From Gymnopilus junonius (lineage: Eukaryota; Basidiomycota; Agaricomycetes; Agaricales; Galerinaceae), in assembly GCA_015501075.1 (NCBI GenBank), contig JADNYJ010000084.1:1-64000 (forward strand): DNA of 64,000 nucleotides, written 5' to 3'. Below the pieces are notes generated by a model, which was given only the letters and a program-made list of their open reading frames with translations, was not told where the DNA came from and made no database searches. The stretch's first letter is position 1; each line of letters opens with the position of its first letter. The position numbers and the translations under genes are program-made. Below are positions 11,069-23,800 of the stretch, one piece after another.

Positions 11069-12240
11069 TCTTGTGCACTAAGGTCGCTTGGGCAGTACTT
11101 CATGGTGTGCCAGCTTGTGTCAGTATTGTTATTCCTACCCTGACTCTCTGTCATTACCAAGTATGACAGTGTATTTCAAGCGCAACCTCAACTCGTTTCC
11201 AGGAGCTGGTCTCTGTTTTCTTTTGATTGCTACCTTTGAATTCTGTTATTAACTCCTTTTTTTTAGGTTCTCCTTCTTTCAAGTAATGGGGGCATATGCA
11301 GGTGGTGGTTTGTCTCTTGTAGATCTGCATGCGACTTGTCATTATTCCCTTCATGGGCGTTTCCCTCATCTTTTTGTTTTTAGGGGAATGGTCCCATTGT
11401 AAGGGAGATCATGAGCATGAGTATGTATCGAAGGTAATTATCCCGGAACGGAGCACCGGATGTATGGAAGCGCCTGCGATTAGATGACAATGGCGCCCAA
11501 CAATGGCTATATTTAGCTCGCCGAAGAGAAGACTTATCCGTGCAACGAAATCAACTCGATGGCCCTCGCATCCTCCCAGGCTCAATACCTTAAATGGTAA
11601 ACTTCAATTATCCGACGGTAAACGACCCTATGGACCGAGTTCCGACTGCAAATCGACCCGAAACGACCACAGACATCATTCTGCAACCAAACTTCATTGG
11701 TTTCCAACTTAAAATTTCTCTAGATTACTTTCTCCTCCCTCGTTTACCACTTATAAAAATTTATTCCTGATCTTGGCAGGAGAACTATGAAATGTTCTTT
11801 ATTTACCAACCTTTCCCAGGTTACATCTCGGGTCGTGATCAAGCCGCAAATTACGTGCAGGTCAGAAGATTCACAACCCTGATCTACTTGTGGACCCGGA
11901 GTCGGAGAGAAAACACATCCCCAAAGCTCGCCCACCTAACGGTGCTGCTTCCTTTATGAGACAAGCACCCTAACGACAATGGGAGGTGGGTTGGATTTGA
12001 TGCCTAGGATCACATTCAAAATATCGTCGACAACTTTATCGTTATGAATAATGTGACCACGTTGGAGCTATCATATCGTACAGTAAAGCAAACTGAGTCC
12101 ATACATCTTGAACGGCAAAGGAATTCATTCTTATTACCCGAACTTCGAGCGCTTTATGAGAAAGTGACCGAGGCTTGAAAAAGACTGACCTTCCGGTTGA
12201 TATCTATTATGACCGGGTGGAACGAGACCATGAGTAAGTA
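11069..12240. other. No supported gene; scattered short frames
   Basis: Several short plus-strand frames without consistent splice sites (for example 11590-11770 and 12042-12178). They may belong to the same decayed gene as the WD40 remnant just downstream, but no continuous model could be built. Confidence 0.45.
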
Positions 12241-12373
12241 GGAGAGCGTTACCAAGGACACGCGGGCAAAGTCTAAGCTGGTGGCCACAGGCTCCAAAGA
12301 CGAAATTGTTCACATTTGGGACATGGAAACAAGAAAGCCAGTAACGAACCGAGTTGAAGGATACAAGGGTTAG
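12241..12373 (+). pseudogene. WD40-repeat remnant
   Basis: A plus-strand frame reads KLVATGSKDEIVHIWDMET, the end of a WD40 blade (GH...WD type), and then stops. A possible RYQGH in an alternative frame just upstream fits the start of the same blade. No full beta-propeller gene surrounds it, so this is a fragment of a decayed WD40 gene. Confidence 0.5.
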
Positions 12374-12734
12374 ATCTGATTTGTCGCATTCTTTTCTACA
12401 TAATAGCAGATATCCAGTGTCTGTTGCGCACAGCTATTCAGCAAGATGTTCAAAGAGAATATGGAACCAACATATTTGCTTGGATGAACAACATTGAATT
12501 GCATCGATACATTATTTAAGAAGAGCGCGTACTCTATTATACACAGGTAAACTCGATATGCTACAAAAAACAAACCAAAAAACCGATAGCACAAAGCAGA
12601 ACGACGTTACAGTGAGAGTCCGTGACACACCAAGTATGATTATGAAGATGTTCCAAAAAATTAGAAGGGGGATAGTAAGGTATCATTGAAATATGTGGCG
12701 TGGCATGCAGTGTCAGTGTCAATGAGCGGAGGAT

Positions 12735-12860
12735 TAGGTGAAAGCAGGAAAGCAGGAAAAGCAGGAAAATAAGAAAGCGTATAATGAAAGCAAGAAAACA
12801 AGCAATGAAAGCAATGAAAGCGATGAAAGCAAAATACTGAAAGCTAAAAAGCAATTAAAG
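12735..12860 (+). repeat. Purine-rich degenerate GAAAGCA repeat
   Basis: About 125 bp built from imperfect repeats such as gaaagcagg, gaaagcaag and gaaagcaat. It lies just beyond the 3' end of the HMG-box gene, probably in its 3' UTR, where the transcript would be pyrimidine-rich. Confidence 0.8.
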
Positions 12861-12942
12861 GAGACGATCTTGGGACTCAATCGCATATTAGAGGTTAGTC
12901 CCCATTGCACATTAGCTCCAGACGCAGAAGCCAAATGCAACC

Positions 12943-14822
12943 TCAGGTTGACTCCATACCGAACATCGCCTGAGTGGGCGTCGTCATATCCATCATCTTT
13001 GAACCAATTGAACCTTCTTCAAAAGGCCACGTCGACGAAATAGTGGCGTTATCTGCCTCAAAACCATATCCAAACGTCCCATCATCCTCGTAAAGAGCAG
13101 GAGGAGAGGAGAAAGCTGCATCATATGAATACGAGGCATCGAAACATTCCACGTTGAAAAGATTGCTAAAGTCAACGTCAACGTCATCCGACGACGAAAT
13201 GGAGGAGGAGGGGGAAGGTGCAGGGGAGGATGGGAAGCTGGAAGACGGGGTCATCATTGGCGTGGACTGCGATGAAATGGACGAGAATGGTTCCGATTCT
13301 AAAGAGGAAGAACGGGATAAAGCATGGACGGAGGTGTCGATTGGCGTTAGCCCTGAGAAGGCCGGGAGACGCAAAGCAGCAGGGTTGATGGTGCCATCAA
13401 TGCATTGATCGTTGAGAAGAGGCGATGGCGAGGCCGAGGCCGAGGGATTCTCGGATTCTGGAGAATAGTTCTGATCCTCTGGATTCAAGTCATATATATC
13501 TTCATTGAATGGAAAGTCGCTAAAGAATTCAAGGTCGACTTCAGGCAAGGACTGATCCTCTTCCACATTGGCCTGCGCCATATTCGAATCAAATAAGGTT
13601 GGGGTGAAGCTAGTCGTGGATGCGGACATTGGGATGAAACCATTCTGCTCCATCGTAGGCATCGTCCACGAGCTCGGAGCGAGGAATGAGTAGTCCTGAG
13701 ACTGCGAAGAAAGGGAGCGACGATGCTCGCCTAGTCCCAAATTCGTCTGGTCCGCACCATAAGCAGCAGGGGTGAATGACTGTGACATGGATTGTCCCGA
13801 ATGCACAATCGCTTGAAGCAACGGTGAACCATACAAATGCGCCAGGTCTGGAGGTGAACACACAAGTTGGTCGTGAGCATGGTGCTGAGGAGCATTCAAG
13901 AGACTCTTGTGGGACTGTCTGAATCGAGAAATCGAAGGAACGGAGGAGGGCGAGGAAGGTCGTGAAATGATAGCTGGAAGCGTCGGCAGGGTAATCACAC
14001 GGTTCTTGGGATATTCAAATCGTCCACTGGGCTGAGGAGCTGAAGATGAACGTCGGTGGCGGGTTACCATACCCGTATACGAGGGATGATGCTGAATGGC
14101 CATAGATTGCATTTCCCATGCTCTGGCGCCCTCTAACAAACACGCACCAGCTTCGTCGCTCCTCTGATCGCCTCTCTTATTGCCCTTCTTCCCCGCGTCG
14201 TCGTCAAAAGTCGCCGCTTGAGACTTCCTGCCTTTGTTGTGTATTGGGCGGAAACGGTACTCCGGGAACCTGATCTTATGAGCTGCCTTTTCGTGCTCGG
14301 CTTTGATCTCCCAAACATTTTTCTCCTCAGGAGTGAGAGAGCGCCACTTGATGCCTAGCAGAGTGACGTGACGTGTCAGTAGCGAAATTTCGTAAAAGAC
14401 GTAGAAACAACATGGTTACCTATTATCTTGGACAAGCTCTGGTTCGTTTCTACACTCCCGGGAATATGCTTCTGCTTGATGAAATTGGCACGAAAGAGCA
14501 TGAACGGGTTCTGCGGTCTAGGGATGTATCCCTGCGACAACCTCTTCCCAAGACGTTTCTTCGCTGGGGCTGGTTTTGAACGACCCTCTGATGGAGAAGA
14601 AAACAGTGCCTTGACATTCGGACCTGCCGCAGGATCAGCTGCCGATGCTGCAAGAGTGGCGAACTCGAAGTCCGGTGATGCGTCGAGGTCCTCAGAGCTT
14701 GTTGGAGTGGCTTCTAGGTCAAATTTAATCAGAGGCGTGATAACAATGAAACAAGGAAAAAGAAGCAGACCGAGAGCTGCAGGAGCAGAACCATGACGCC
14801 AAAAAAGGTCTCGAGCCGACAT
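12943..14822 (-). CDS. HMG-box transcription factor (MATA_HMG type), about 585-604 aa
   Basis: Nuclear DNA-binding regulator. Exon 14420-14822 and exon 12943-14354 join across a GT-AG intron inside the HMG box, giving 605 codons. The box runs from IPRPQNPFMLFRANF through NQSLSKIIG to KWRSLTPEEKNVW and PEYRFRP, the fungal sex-regulator type HMG shared by S. pombe Ste11 and basidiomycete pcc1/prf1-like proteins. The large C-terminal region is Ser/Pro-rich with acidic patches, consistent with an activation domain. A 57-nt in-frame segment near 14704-14760 has GT-AG ends, a CTGAT branch-like site and a pyrimidine tract; it encodes an odd hydrophobic stretch and is probably an intron, which would give about 585 residues. 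Role in mating or development is inference from the family. Confidence 0.85.
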
Positions 14823-17043
14823 TGAATGAGCGTTAAAAAGTTGTAATAATAAGTCGTTAAGAAAATGAATGTTGAGCTAAGAAGTCTATTCGTTTCGCGT
14901 TGGAATTTGTCGTTGAAGTAATTCGTATGTTCTCAAACGAAAAGGGCCAGGAGCAAACAGAAGCGGTGAGAACCCAGATAGAAAAAAAATCGTCGAAGAG
15001 GGAGGCAGAGTAGGAAGGACCATCGTTCTTTGTTCTCCCTTTAAGAGTTTTCGGGAGCGGGGGAATTACAAGGCAAGATCAGCAGGAACGCCGAAGCAAA
15101 TTGTTTACTTCCATCATTTCATCATAGCATCAACTACGGATCACCCGTCCCGGCAATAGCCGGCAACCAACTCCTGCTTTGTTCCGAACTTCCATCTACA
15201 CCCACAGCGAACCTACAACACCGCCATCCTTTATCTCTGCTATGATGGCCTTGTACGTCCCACAACCACTTTGCTTTCATGCCCGACTCTGTATTTCTCT
15301 TCGCGACTGAGCGTCTAGGATTCCAGGACATTAAGGGGTGAGCCAAGTTCCAGGGTGCCTTCTTTTTTCCCACTAATCCTATAACGGGACAAGGGCTTTG
15401 TACTTGCTCTCCTTCCCCAATTTTCTACCACGCGTCCGACTCCTTTTCGCTGTAAACCCACCTCTTTCCGCGAACCAAATATGGACACGACTTTGTCGTC
15501 GACCTCTCTGAACCTGTCCCTCCCCCTTCTCTTTTCGTCTGCCTTTGTTTTCGAATTTCAAAGTTTCTCTGTGGCGTCAAGTAAGTTCTGTCACTAATTA
15601 ATTTATTCTGTCACTACTGTCGCTTGACACCCACTCTCCACTTTGAGCACCGAGATACAAATACGGACCACAATCGCTATGTGCCGTGATTTAAAGTTCC
15701 CGTTGGGGCCTACGTACACTGACGCAGTCTCGTTTTTGATTCCTCAACCATTTCGTTTAGCCCTCTATATACTTCGCTTTCGAAGATGCCTTGATCCCGC
15801 GTTCGTCCCTTTTTGCTTTTGTTGGATTGCACTGACGACACTAAACCAATCGTCAGCTTTGGAATGGTTCTGCCCTCGATACGTCTAGGTTTGTCTCTCT
15901 TTTTTTGTATCATCATATATGCTTACAAGGAAATTTATGTACAGGGTTCAGAATCCGATTTGGATTGGAACGTCGACTAGGAGACCAGAAACAGCTTTTC
16001 CGGTTTCAACAAAAAGGGTCAACGTCTTAGAGAAAAGTTGAAGGAAGGACGCGCTTGCACTCACGCTGGCGCCTTGATAGGGTGCCGTGGGACGAGTTAT
16101 GGTCATTTGATTACTGGTGTGTTCTTGCTCTCCCAAGCTGTCCCTTTACATCCACGCCTTTCGTTTCTCTTTTTTCTCTCTGAAGCGGGTTCTTGCGGAT
16201 GTTTCTAATGTCCTGGGAAGATTAATATGTCCACCTTCAAATATCAAGTCTTCCGTATATTCAATGTGAGTTTTTCACTATTCCCTGTCTAATTAACAAA
16301 TAAAGGAAATGATACTCCCGGCCGTATTAAGTTCATGATCTTCATTTGGTTGGATTCTTTTGCGGACCTCGTCGATTCCAGTCTGTCACAAATGTTTATT
16401 TAATCCAGAAGGTCTGAACAGTGTAGGATGACGCTTCCTTGGTGCGCACGGTTTCAGAAGTAGCTGTGCTGATTATCCGTTAATCGCGCGCAAGGAACGC
16501 GAACAATGAACGACATCGCGTCACTCGATGCATCCACGATAAGGTATAATCAGGGGTTTTACTCGCCAATTCAAGCGTCTGATTTAGCATTGCAAGTGAT
16601 GTTGCAATTTGCAATACTTATAATCTCTTCCATATTCCGAAATATTGAGTTTTAGGTGCATAGTGTATAGATCATCAGCCTGGTCGACTTACTACCCTAT
16701 GTAGTATGATTTTGAATCTCTGAGACAGTCCAGTAAAGCAGTCTTGTCCACCGTCGACTCGCAAAGGTTGCTTTTGCCCATTATCACTTTCGGATCATTA
16801 AGCCGCAACGCCACGGCAACTTCCAGACTTCTTATCTTCCTTCGGATAGCTGCCGTGATCAACTCATCAACACTCATCTTATCCCATGAGTCATGACGAG
16901 ACGAGGACGCAATCTCATCTTCCAGTCACGCAAATCATCACCATCTTCACTCTGTTATGTTATATATATATCATACCTTAAATTTGGACATAGTACTCAC
17001 CCGTCCTTTTCATTTCCCCTCGAAAGCTTGAACTCTCAACACA
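14823..17043. other. Long divergent intergenic region
   Basis: Over 2 kb between the divergently transcribed HMG-box gene and TauD gene. The first kilobase upstream of the HMG gene is pyrimidine-rich on the minus strand, as in a long fungal 5' leader. A short minus-strand frame at 16692-16877 (61 codons) has no recognised features. A TATA-like ttatatatatatc lies near 16960, about 80 bp before the dioxygenase start. Confidence 0.5.
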
Positions 17044-18582
17044 ATGGCACCTCCATCTTTTCTTGGCTCTCTCAGCTCTTTCGAGTCTTACGATACCACC
17101 CCCCACGTAGGGACAACTTTCCCCGACAAATCTGTCCAACTATCAAAGCTCCTTGCCGCGCCCGACTCTGACCAACTCATCAAAGACCTAGCAACCTTGG
17201 TGTCCCACCGCGGCGTCGTCTTTTTCACGGACCAGGACCTCGATATCGAACAGCAGAAAGTGCTCGCAACGCGCTTAGGGGAGCTCTCGGGTAAACCCAA
17301 GACTTCGAAACTGCACAAGCATCCCATCTCGGAAGAAACGTCCGAACTGGGTACGGAGGTGTCTGTTATCTCTTCGGTTGGGTGAGTACTATTCCTGCGC
17401 TTTTTGTCTTTCTATTTGCTTTCGATCGTGACCTGACCGGAATGCACGCAGAGGAATTGCAAGACCAGATATTACTGAGAGGAGCACCCGTGCCAGCACC
17501 GGTTGGCATTCTGACATTTCGTTCGAACCTGTTCCTTCCGATTATGCCGTACGTTACGGGGTGTTCTCCAGATTAGCAACCACTGTTGACGACGTTGCCG
17601 TTTATTAGATTCTCAAGATCCATACCCTGCCTGAGGGTATGTTGTTTTCCAGTTACCACCTTCCTTTTTCTAACATTGGCATTATCAATTGTTCTAGTTG
17701 GCGGTGACACTTTGGTAAGTCATCAACCTCCTAGCCAATAATTTTTGAATGCTTATGACGATTTCACACTTCAAGTGGGCAAGGTACGCTTTGCGTGCAG
17801 GTTATCACGGAACCCCACAACTTATTACTTTCAAAACAGCGGTTACGAAGCATACGACAGACTTTCACCAGTCTATAAGAAATTCCTTGAAGGCCTGACG
17901 GCAGTCCACAATGCGGACGTCTTTACCCGCGTATGTTCTGACGCATTGCATCATAGTAAACCTGTCATCACAATTGCTGTCATTTAGTACGCCGAAAGGA
18001 AGGGTATCAAGATCCAGGATCCACGAGGGGCGCCCGAAAATACGGGCAGTGATCTGACAACCATCCAGTAAGCATTCCTGGAATTACGTCCACTATAAGT
18101 ACTGAACACACGAAAAACAGCCCTGTCGTTCGAACCAACCCTGTTACGGGATTCAAATCACTCTATGTGAACAGAGGGTTCGTCAATCCATCTCCATCGC
18201 TCATATAATAATCTCTCTTAACAACCCCCCTTCTCACAGGTTTACCAAGCGCATCGTCGAACTCACACTTGACGAATCCACTGACGTACTCAACTACTTG
18301 GAACACCACGTTTCCGAGAACCACGACCTGCAAGTGCGATACCGCTGGCGAAAGAACGACATCGCAATCTGGGACAACAGAGTCACCTTGCACACCGCCA
18401 CGTATGTCCTTTCCTTTCATTATTTGTGATTTCTGAGTAATTGTTTGATATGTTTCGATAGGTTCGATTACGAGGCCCTGCGAACAGGAAACAGAGTCGT
18501 AAGTCTGGGTGAGAAGCCCTACTTTGACCCGAATTCGAAGTCGAGAAGGGAAGTCCTTGGTTTGAAAGTTCCGGTGGCATAA
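17044..18582 (+). CDS. TauD/TfdA-type 2-oxoglutarate dioxygenase, 332 aa, 10 exons
   Basis: Non-heme Fe(II)/2-oxoglutarate-dependent oxygenase of the taurine dioxygenase family; substrate unknown, likely a sulfonate or small acid. Exons: 17044-17381, 17452-17548, 17609-17636, 17698-17714, 17776-17783, 17840-17930, 17988-18067, 18121-18177, 18240-18401, 18462-18582. They total 999 nt with every phase matching. Iron ligands are visible as HSD in TGWHSDISFEP (exon 2) and the distal His in VTLHTATFDY (exon 9-10), followed by the Arg expected to bind 2-oxoglutarate in EALRTGNRV. Exon 5 is only 8 nt and supplies the conserved Trp-Ala-Ser before GYEAYDRLSP. No signal peptide; cytosolic. Confidence 0.92.
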
Positions 18583-19174
18583 ATATGGATCGCAGAAGGT
18601 GGCGTAGACCACTGAAGTGAATGGGTGTATCATATGTATCTTTTTGTGTATGTATAACGACATCCCGGCCTTAAGCAAACTGCATGTATGTATATATCAA
18701 TCAATCCGGCGAGATGTTTTTTCTCCTACACTGCACGTTCCAATATTTCGGTGGCTAAAGTGCTGCGGACTCCAGTTTATAAATATATGTGGCCGATGTG
18801 CCGCTGTGAAAACACGATCATGAACTCGACATTTGTATGAGATTTAACTTTCGTATATCAGGCTCTGCTTTCCACATAACCATAAACGCTCTCTTCAACA
18901 TGGAGAAGAGTTATTTAGGAGACCTCTCCGGCGAAGGCTGCTCAAAATGTCAAAGTTCTTCCCGACATCAAAACGTCTTTTGACATCATATTCCTGTCAT
19001 GGACCTCGAAATAGTTTCACAGAGCGGCTTATTGGTAATCGATAACCTGTTCCTGAAACGAAACAGGGCTTACTTACCGGTCATTGCGCGGCATCGCATT
19101 ATCCTTATCTGTTGTTTCTCAGGATCGCTCTACTAGGGAGTCGAAGGTCGTTCTTCCCTCGACCTCCATCACCA
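18583..19174. other. Intergenic, nothing recognised
   Basis: About 590 bp between two tandem plus-strand genes. No supported coding, repeat or RNA feature. Confidence 0.55.
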
Positions 19175-20403
19175 ATGGCCCAAGCCCCAGCGCTGCTCAT
19201 CGACGACTCGAATCCCCAGATTCGATACATCTGCTTCTCATACAGCGAGCTAGCAGCCAAGTCCTACTACAATAGTACCTGGACGACGTCAGCGGTGGGT
19301 GATTATTGTGGTAATGGATGGTTTTCCTACACGTTCCAAGGTTCGGCTTCCATTGCACTGCCATTGGCTGCTCGAGTTTCCTTGGTTGGTTGATACCTGA
19401 TGTATAGGGACTGGAATTCGTGTCGCGGCTTCTGTCTTGGCGCCTAGCACCAATTTCTCTGTGAGACTTGACGACGCGGACTTCGTACCACAGACAGGAC
19501 AAGGCTCATACATTTCGCCCATCCTACCTGATGGAGAACACACCATTACCTATTCACTACCGCAAATAATTTCACCATTCCATCTCTGGACTACTTGGCG
19601 GTAACACCAGGACCATCTACCTCCATTGCAAGGGCAAATGCTTGCCGTAGATGATCTAGACAATTCTATCAGCTACACCGGCAGTTGGAAAGACGATTTG
19701 GTCGTTCCACTCACCTTCATCCAGAGTTCTCCTCTTTACATGGTACCGCTCATTGGAGTTCAACTGTGGGAGATTCTCTACAGTTCGAGTTCGAAGGTGC
19801 GCTGAACTCCTATCTTCTTTCAACTGTCAAGCGATAATGGTATTGACGATCACGATTCAGGATCGTCCATCTCAGTCTATGGCATAGCTGTGAACATTTC
19901 CGAGGGCAGTATCATTGCCAACTATGCTATTGACAATGGAGCATCCACCCCTTCTGGCCTGCCACCTGTTTACCATCGATTCCACCCCTTTGTCCAGTTA
20001 TTCCACGCCGACTTGGAACCTGGAACCCACACGCTCGCTCTCAATGTCACTCAGATCCAATCAAACCAAGCGCTTGGTGTTGATTTATTCACTTACAACG
20101 CATCTTTCAGCGATGTTTCATCCTCATCCTCAATCTCCTCTAGTAAACCAAAGCTAAACGCGGGATCCAAGGCTGGTATCACCGTTGGTGTGCTGGCCTT
20201 CGCTGCCATTGTCGCCTTTCTTCTTCTCTCCTACGCAGGAGGTACAGCCGGCCCAGGAATCCCAAATTCCGACTGTATGATAATTGTGAGTGCTTCGCAA
20301 TAATAATTCCTTTTCTTTATTAAAATGTTTGTTTATAGTTGAAGCTGGAGACAGAAAGTCGTCGTTCCCTCTGCAGACTGGCAAGCAAACTTACCCATTC
20401 TAA
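19175..20403 (+). pseudogene. Frameshifted single-pass membrane protein with duplicated extracellular domain
   Basis: Pieces in successive frames match a common agaricomycete membrane family: a first jelly-roll-like unit (starts MAQAPALLIDDSNPQIRY; later PDGEHTITYSL), a second unit (LAVDDLDNSISYTGSW, then AHWSSTVGDSLQFEFEG and SSISVYGIAVN), a Ser-rich stalk and a membrane helix (AGITVGVLAFAAIVAFLLL). GT-AG introns after the first FQ and after FEFEG are intact. Between the pieces, at about 19,560, 19,625 and 19,690-19,730, the frame must shift by single bases, and the tail after the membrane helix also does not join cleanly. It is a recent pseudogene or carries sequence errors. Function unknown; cell-surface location inferred. 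Confidence 0.6.
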
Positions 20404-20830
20404 GTCTCTGCTGCACATATCTTTGTACAGTTTTTTTCCTTTTATCCCGTTATGCTTTCTGTTGTAAGATCGAGTTTCATTCGGTATAAACGTTTTGTTG
20501 TCTGTACATATAGTTGTAACCTGTATTATTGAATATAAGCACATTCTATCATTGTATCAAGTCTGGAATTTTCGTTCATATAAGTATGAACGGTCACTGA
20601 GTTGCAAGGCGACCTCTTGGCGACCTCTTGGCGACCTCAAGTATATTTACAGAATGAATACTCGCTCGATATTCTCTTCTCTTCTACTACAATTACACAA
20701 AGTTGCATAGTACAGGAATAACATGTAAAGAAGGAATCATGCAAATTTTCCTAATTAGTAAGGCGCTTACAATAATCTGGGTTGCCTACTGGGTTCTGTG
20801 ACAGCTGTCAGGAAACGAGCATCTCTTGGG
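20404..20830. other. Intergenic, convergent gene ends
   Basis: Between the convergent 3' ends of the membrane protein and OPT genes. A short tandem duplication of cgacctcttgg appears near 20,610-20,635. Nothing else recognised. Confidence 0.55.
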
Positions 20831-23800
20831 TTAAATGGGGAAACGAACCAGGGCCCATGTAGGGAAAGGTCTAACGGTGCCGCTTCCTCCCCCACAGCGA
20901 AGGTGTAGACAAATATCATAACCTAAATTGATCAGTCATGAATCCATTAATATACGGGTGAACGACTTACAGATGTTCCACCATCAAGAGCGCGCTCATA
21001 GGAAACTGGAATAAGTGGTTAGCCATCGTAGTACTTTGCTTAGAAAGGCAAACATACTTGTATTTACGGAACCAAGTAGCGCGATATCTGCGAAGGCACT
21101 AAGACTACGTAGAGAAACCAAATCGAGAGAAGACGTACTTGCGAAGGTAATACTGAGAAAATATTGCCAGCATAAAGCTCGAAAATATGGATGAATTGAT
21201 TCCAACGCTCAAAAATCCAAGTTCGGCTGATCCACATCATGACAATTAATAGCACAAAATACATTCAATAAATCACACTCACCAACAAGGATGGGCGTGA
21301 AAACAAAATTGAATCCCACCTTCGGATATTTCCTATGAAGCAGCCAGAAAGGAATGGGGAATAACAAGCCGACTAAGAGCATATAAGGCACGAACTTGGG
21401 GATTCAAGTAAAACAACGATTGCTACCACGTCAGGGAATAAATGACTCACAGCATAAGGTGTCCCTGGTGCATATAGAGGTTTACCCAATGCACCCCACG
21501 AGATAGCGTCGCTATTATATGATTGAACCTAGAGCAAGCTGAAGTCAATTTATTCATTAGGAGAATGGACGTTCTACCTGTTGTCCCGACCAAACATTCG
21601 TCCCCTGTACTTGAAGAAGGATCTCACGCTGGGAAGTTAAGACAACCTACGGCAAGAAATGTTAGAATGCAGTCTGAATCGACTGATAGATGCTGACCCT
21701 TGCGATAACAAAGTTGAGTAATCCTCCCTAAGGCAGTAGAATAATGTCACTCTCGTGCCTCTAGGACTGAAATCGAAAGCCACGTACCACGATAGTCCCA
21801 ATAGTTTGGACAGTAAAGGTGACTACAGGGGGCAATTTGGTATATTGACCCTACAACACGGCATCAGCTAAGTTTGCGAACTATTATCCATGGAGAGGAA
21901 ACCCACTAATTTGAGATCACTGAGAAGATTAAGCGCTTGTGTAACGGGATTCCACCCATACATCGTGAAATACATGTTCGCAACAGGCTTTCCAGGTATG
22001 AGAGCACCTCCCAACATCTATTATACGGAAATAAATTACGGGCGTGTGAAATGATGAATATAAGTGGTTACCTGGACATATTTTCAATGCTGGGTGCATA
22101 GCCGACTGTTGCGTTCAACTAGATGACAGTATCGTCGATTTGCTGAAATGCAGAGCTCAAGCGAAGAAAAGCTCACTGTTCCAATTATTGGCACGAACAT
22201 CCAAGCGAAGAGGACGGCAATAATGAAACCCCACCACGGTAACCCAGACTTTGCAGCATAGCATGTTCCGAGGGAAACAGCGCCGGTCACGAAGAGAATT
22301 ACAACATACCACCAATTCGATATTTCTCTGTATACCTGTTTAGGAGTGAGCATGCGAAGGCACTCAATACGAGTTCTCATATATACCTTCATGCGACGAT
22401 AATGAGCGTCATCACATTCTTTAGTACGAATGAAGCCCAAGACGGTTTATAGTGCCAGAGGAGGAAATGGGTGACGGCAGCTAATGAATGTAGCAGGTGG
22501 TCATCGTTCAAATATCTGAAGTCAACGAGATCTGGGCTCTTACCTCCAATATACATCGTCCTGCTGACTTTGAACAAGAGTTGTGATGCAGCATACCAGG
22601 GAAGACCCTTGACAAATATAATAAATTCGCATCCACACACAACTGATGAAGTACTTACTTGCACGGCCAATTTCTCCTTGTTAAGGGTGAAGTCAGGATT
22701 AAGAATGGCGAGTTGATCGTACTCGGTTCCTGAAATGCGCGTGACGCATCCAAAAACTTAAAAATATAGAAGGCGTACCATTTTTGTAGAACAGCAATTG
22801 CGTCAGGAAGGGGAATTTTGCGTATTCCAGGTATTTGCCGCGAAGCATGCGCAAAGGAAATTCTGTTCACATGATGTAGTCAGCAACAACACTGACGCAG
22901 TGTAGTAAATGCTCACATGCAGACTAGGCACCCTCCGTAGAGAGATAGCTGAGTGGAGAGTGGAGTAAACAATGAGCCGATTGTTCCTCCACCAGAACCA
23001 ACATATGCCCAATCCAAAGATATCGAAAATAGGCCTAATCCCTCATTACCAGCAGCACCACCTGTTGAAATGGACTTAGTACATGAGAATGAATCACTCT
23101 GTCAGACTTCACCGAATATGCGCGTAATCCAAGGGCTGTGTTGGTCAGCCAAACAGAAGATACTGATGCCATTAAGCGTCCTGAGAAGAGAATGAGGAGG
23201 AAACTGGAAGTAGGCATTTCGAACTGAACGCACGGTGCAATGTATTCCTATATCTTCAGCGTAAGCAGAATCGATGGAATGAAGGGAAGACTGCGAACGC
23301 ACAGGGAACCATTCCCAGACAAAAATACCAATGAATAAAATCCAGAAAAACTTCAACCGCTTCTTCTGCATGACGGCAGAATGTCCTCGGTGCAGTGTGT
23401 CGAATAATTGGACAGTTGGCATAAGCTGCGGGTAAACAGCAAATGTAGGGTACACCAAGAAGCTCCTTGCAATGCCTTGCTCCATAGAATTAGCAATTAC
23501 CCCAAGTGAGTGTGAAGTAGAAATACCTGCAAGGCCATAACCTATTAATTGGGACCCAATCAATCTATTAATAAGAATGTCAAACGACGACTCTGCAACA
23601 AAACGAAAGGAAAGTACTTACGTGAAGATTCCGACAGCTGCGTTTGGTCGAATGTGGTAATAAAGGTCTTGGGCAGCAAATATGCTTATGGCAAGCGCCG
23701 AAGATGAGGCAGTCGAAGCCATGATGGTTATTGCCACATGTTCTTTCAAGTCTATATAAAAGGAGATAGTAGATTTATATCAAAATGGGTGCCTTTTCTA

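Noticed and set aside
13154..13408. Plus-strand acidic open frame
   Set aside because: It is antisense to the Ser-rich region of the HMG-box gene, whose frame is long and supported by a domain.
15134..15888. Several short frames in the long intergenic region
   Set aside because: No domain, start context or splice support; they fall in pyrimidine-rich leader-like sequence.
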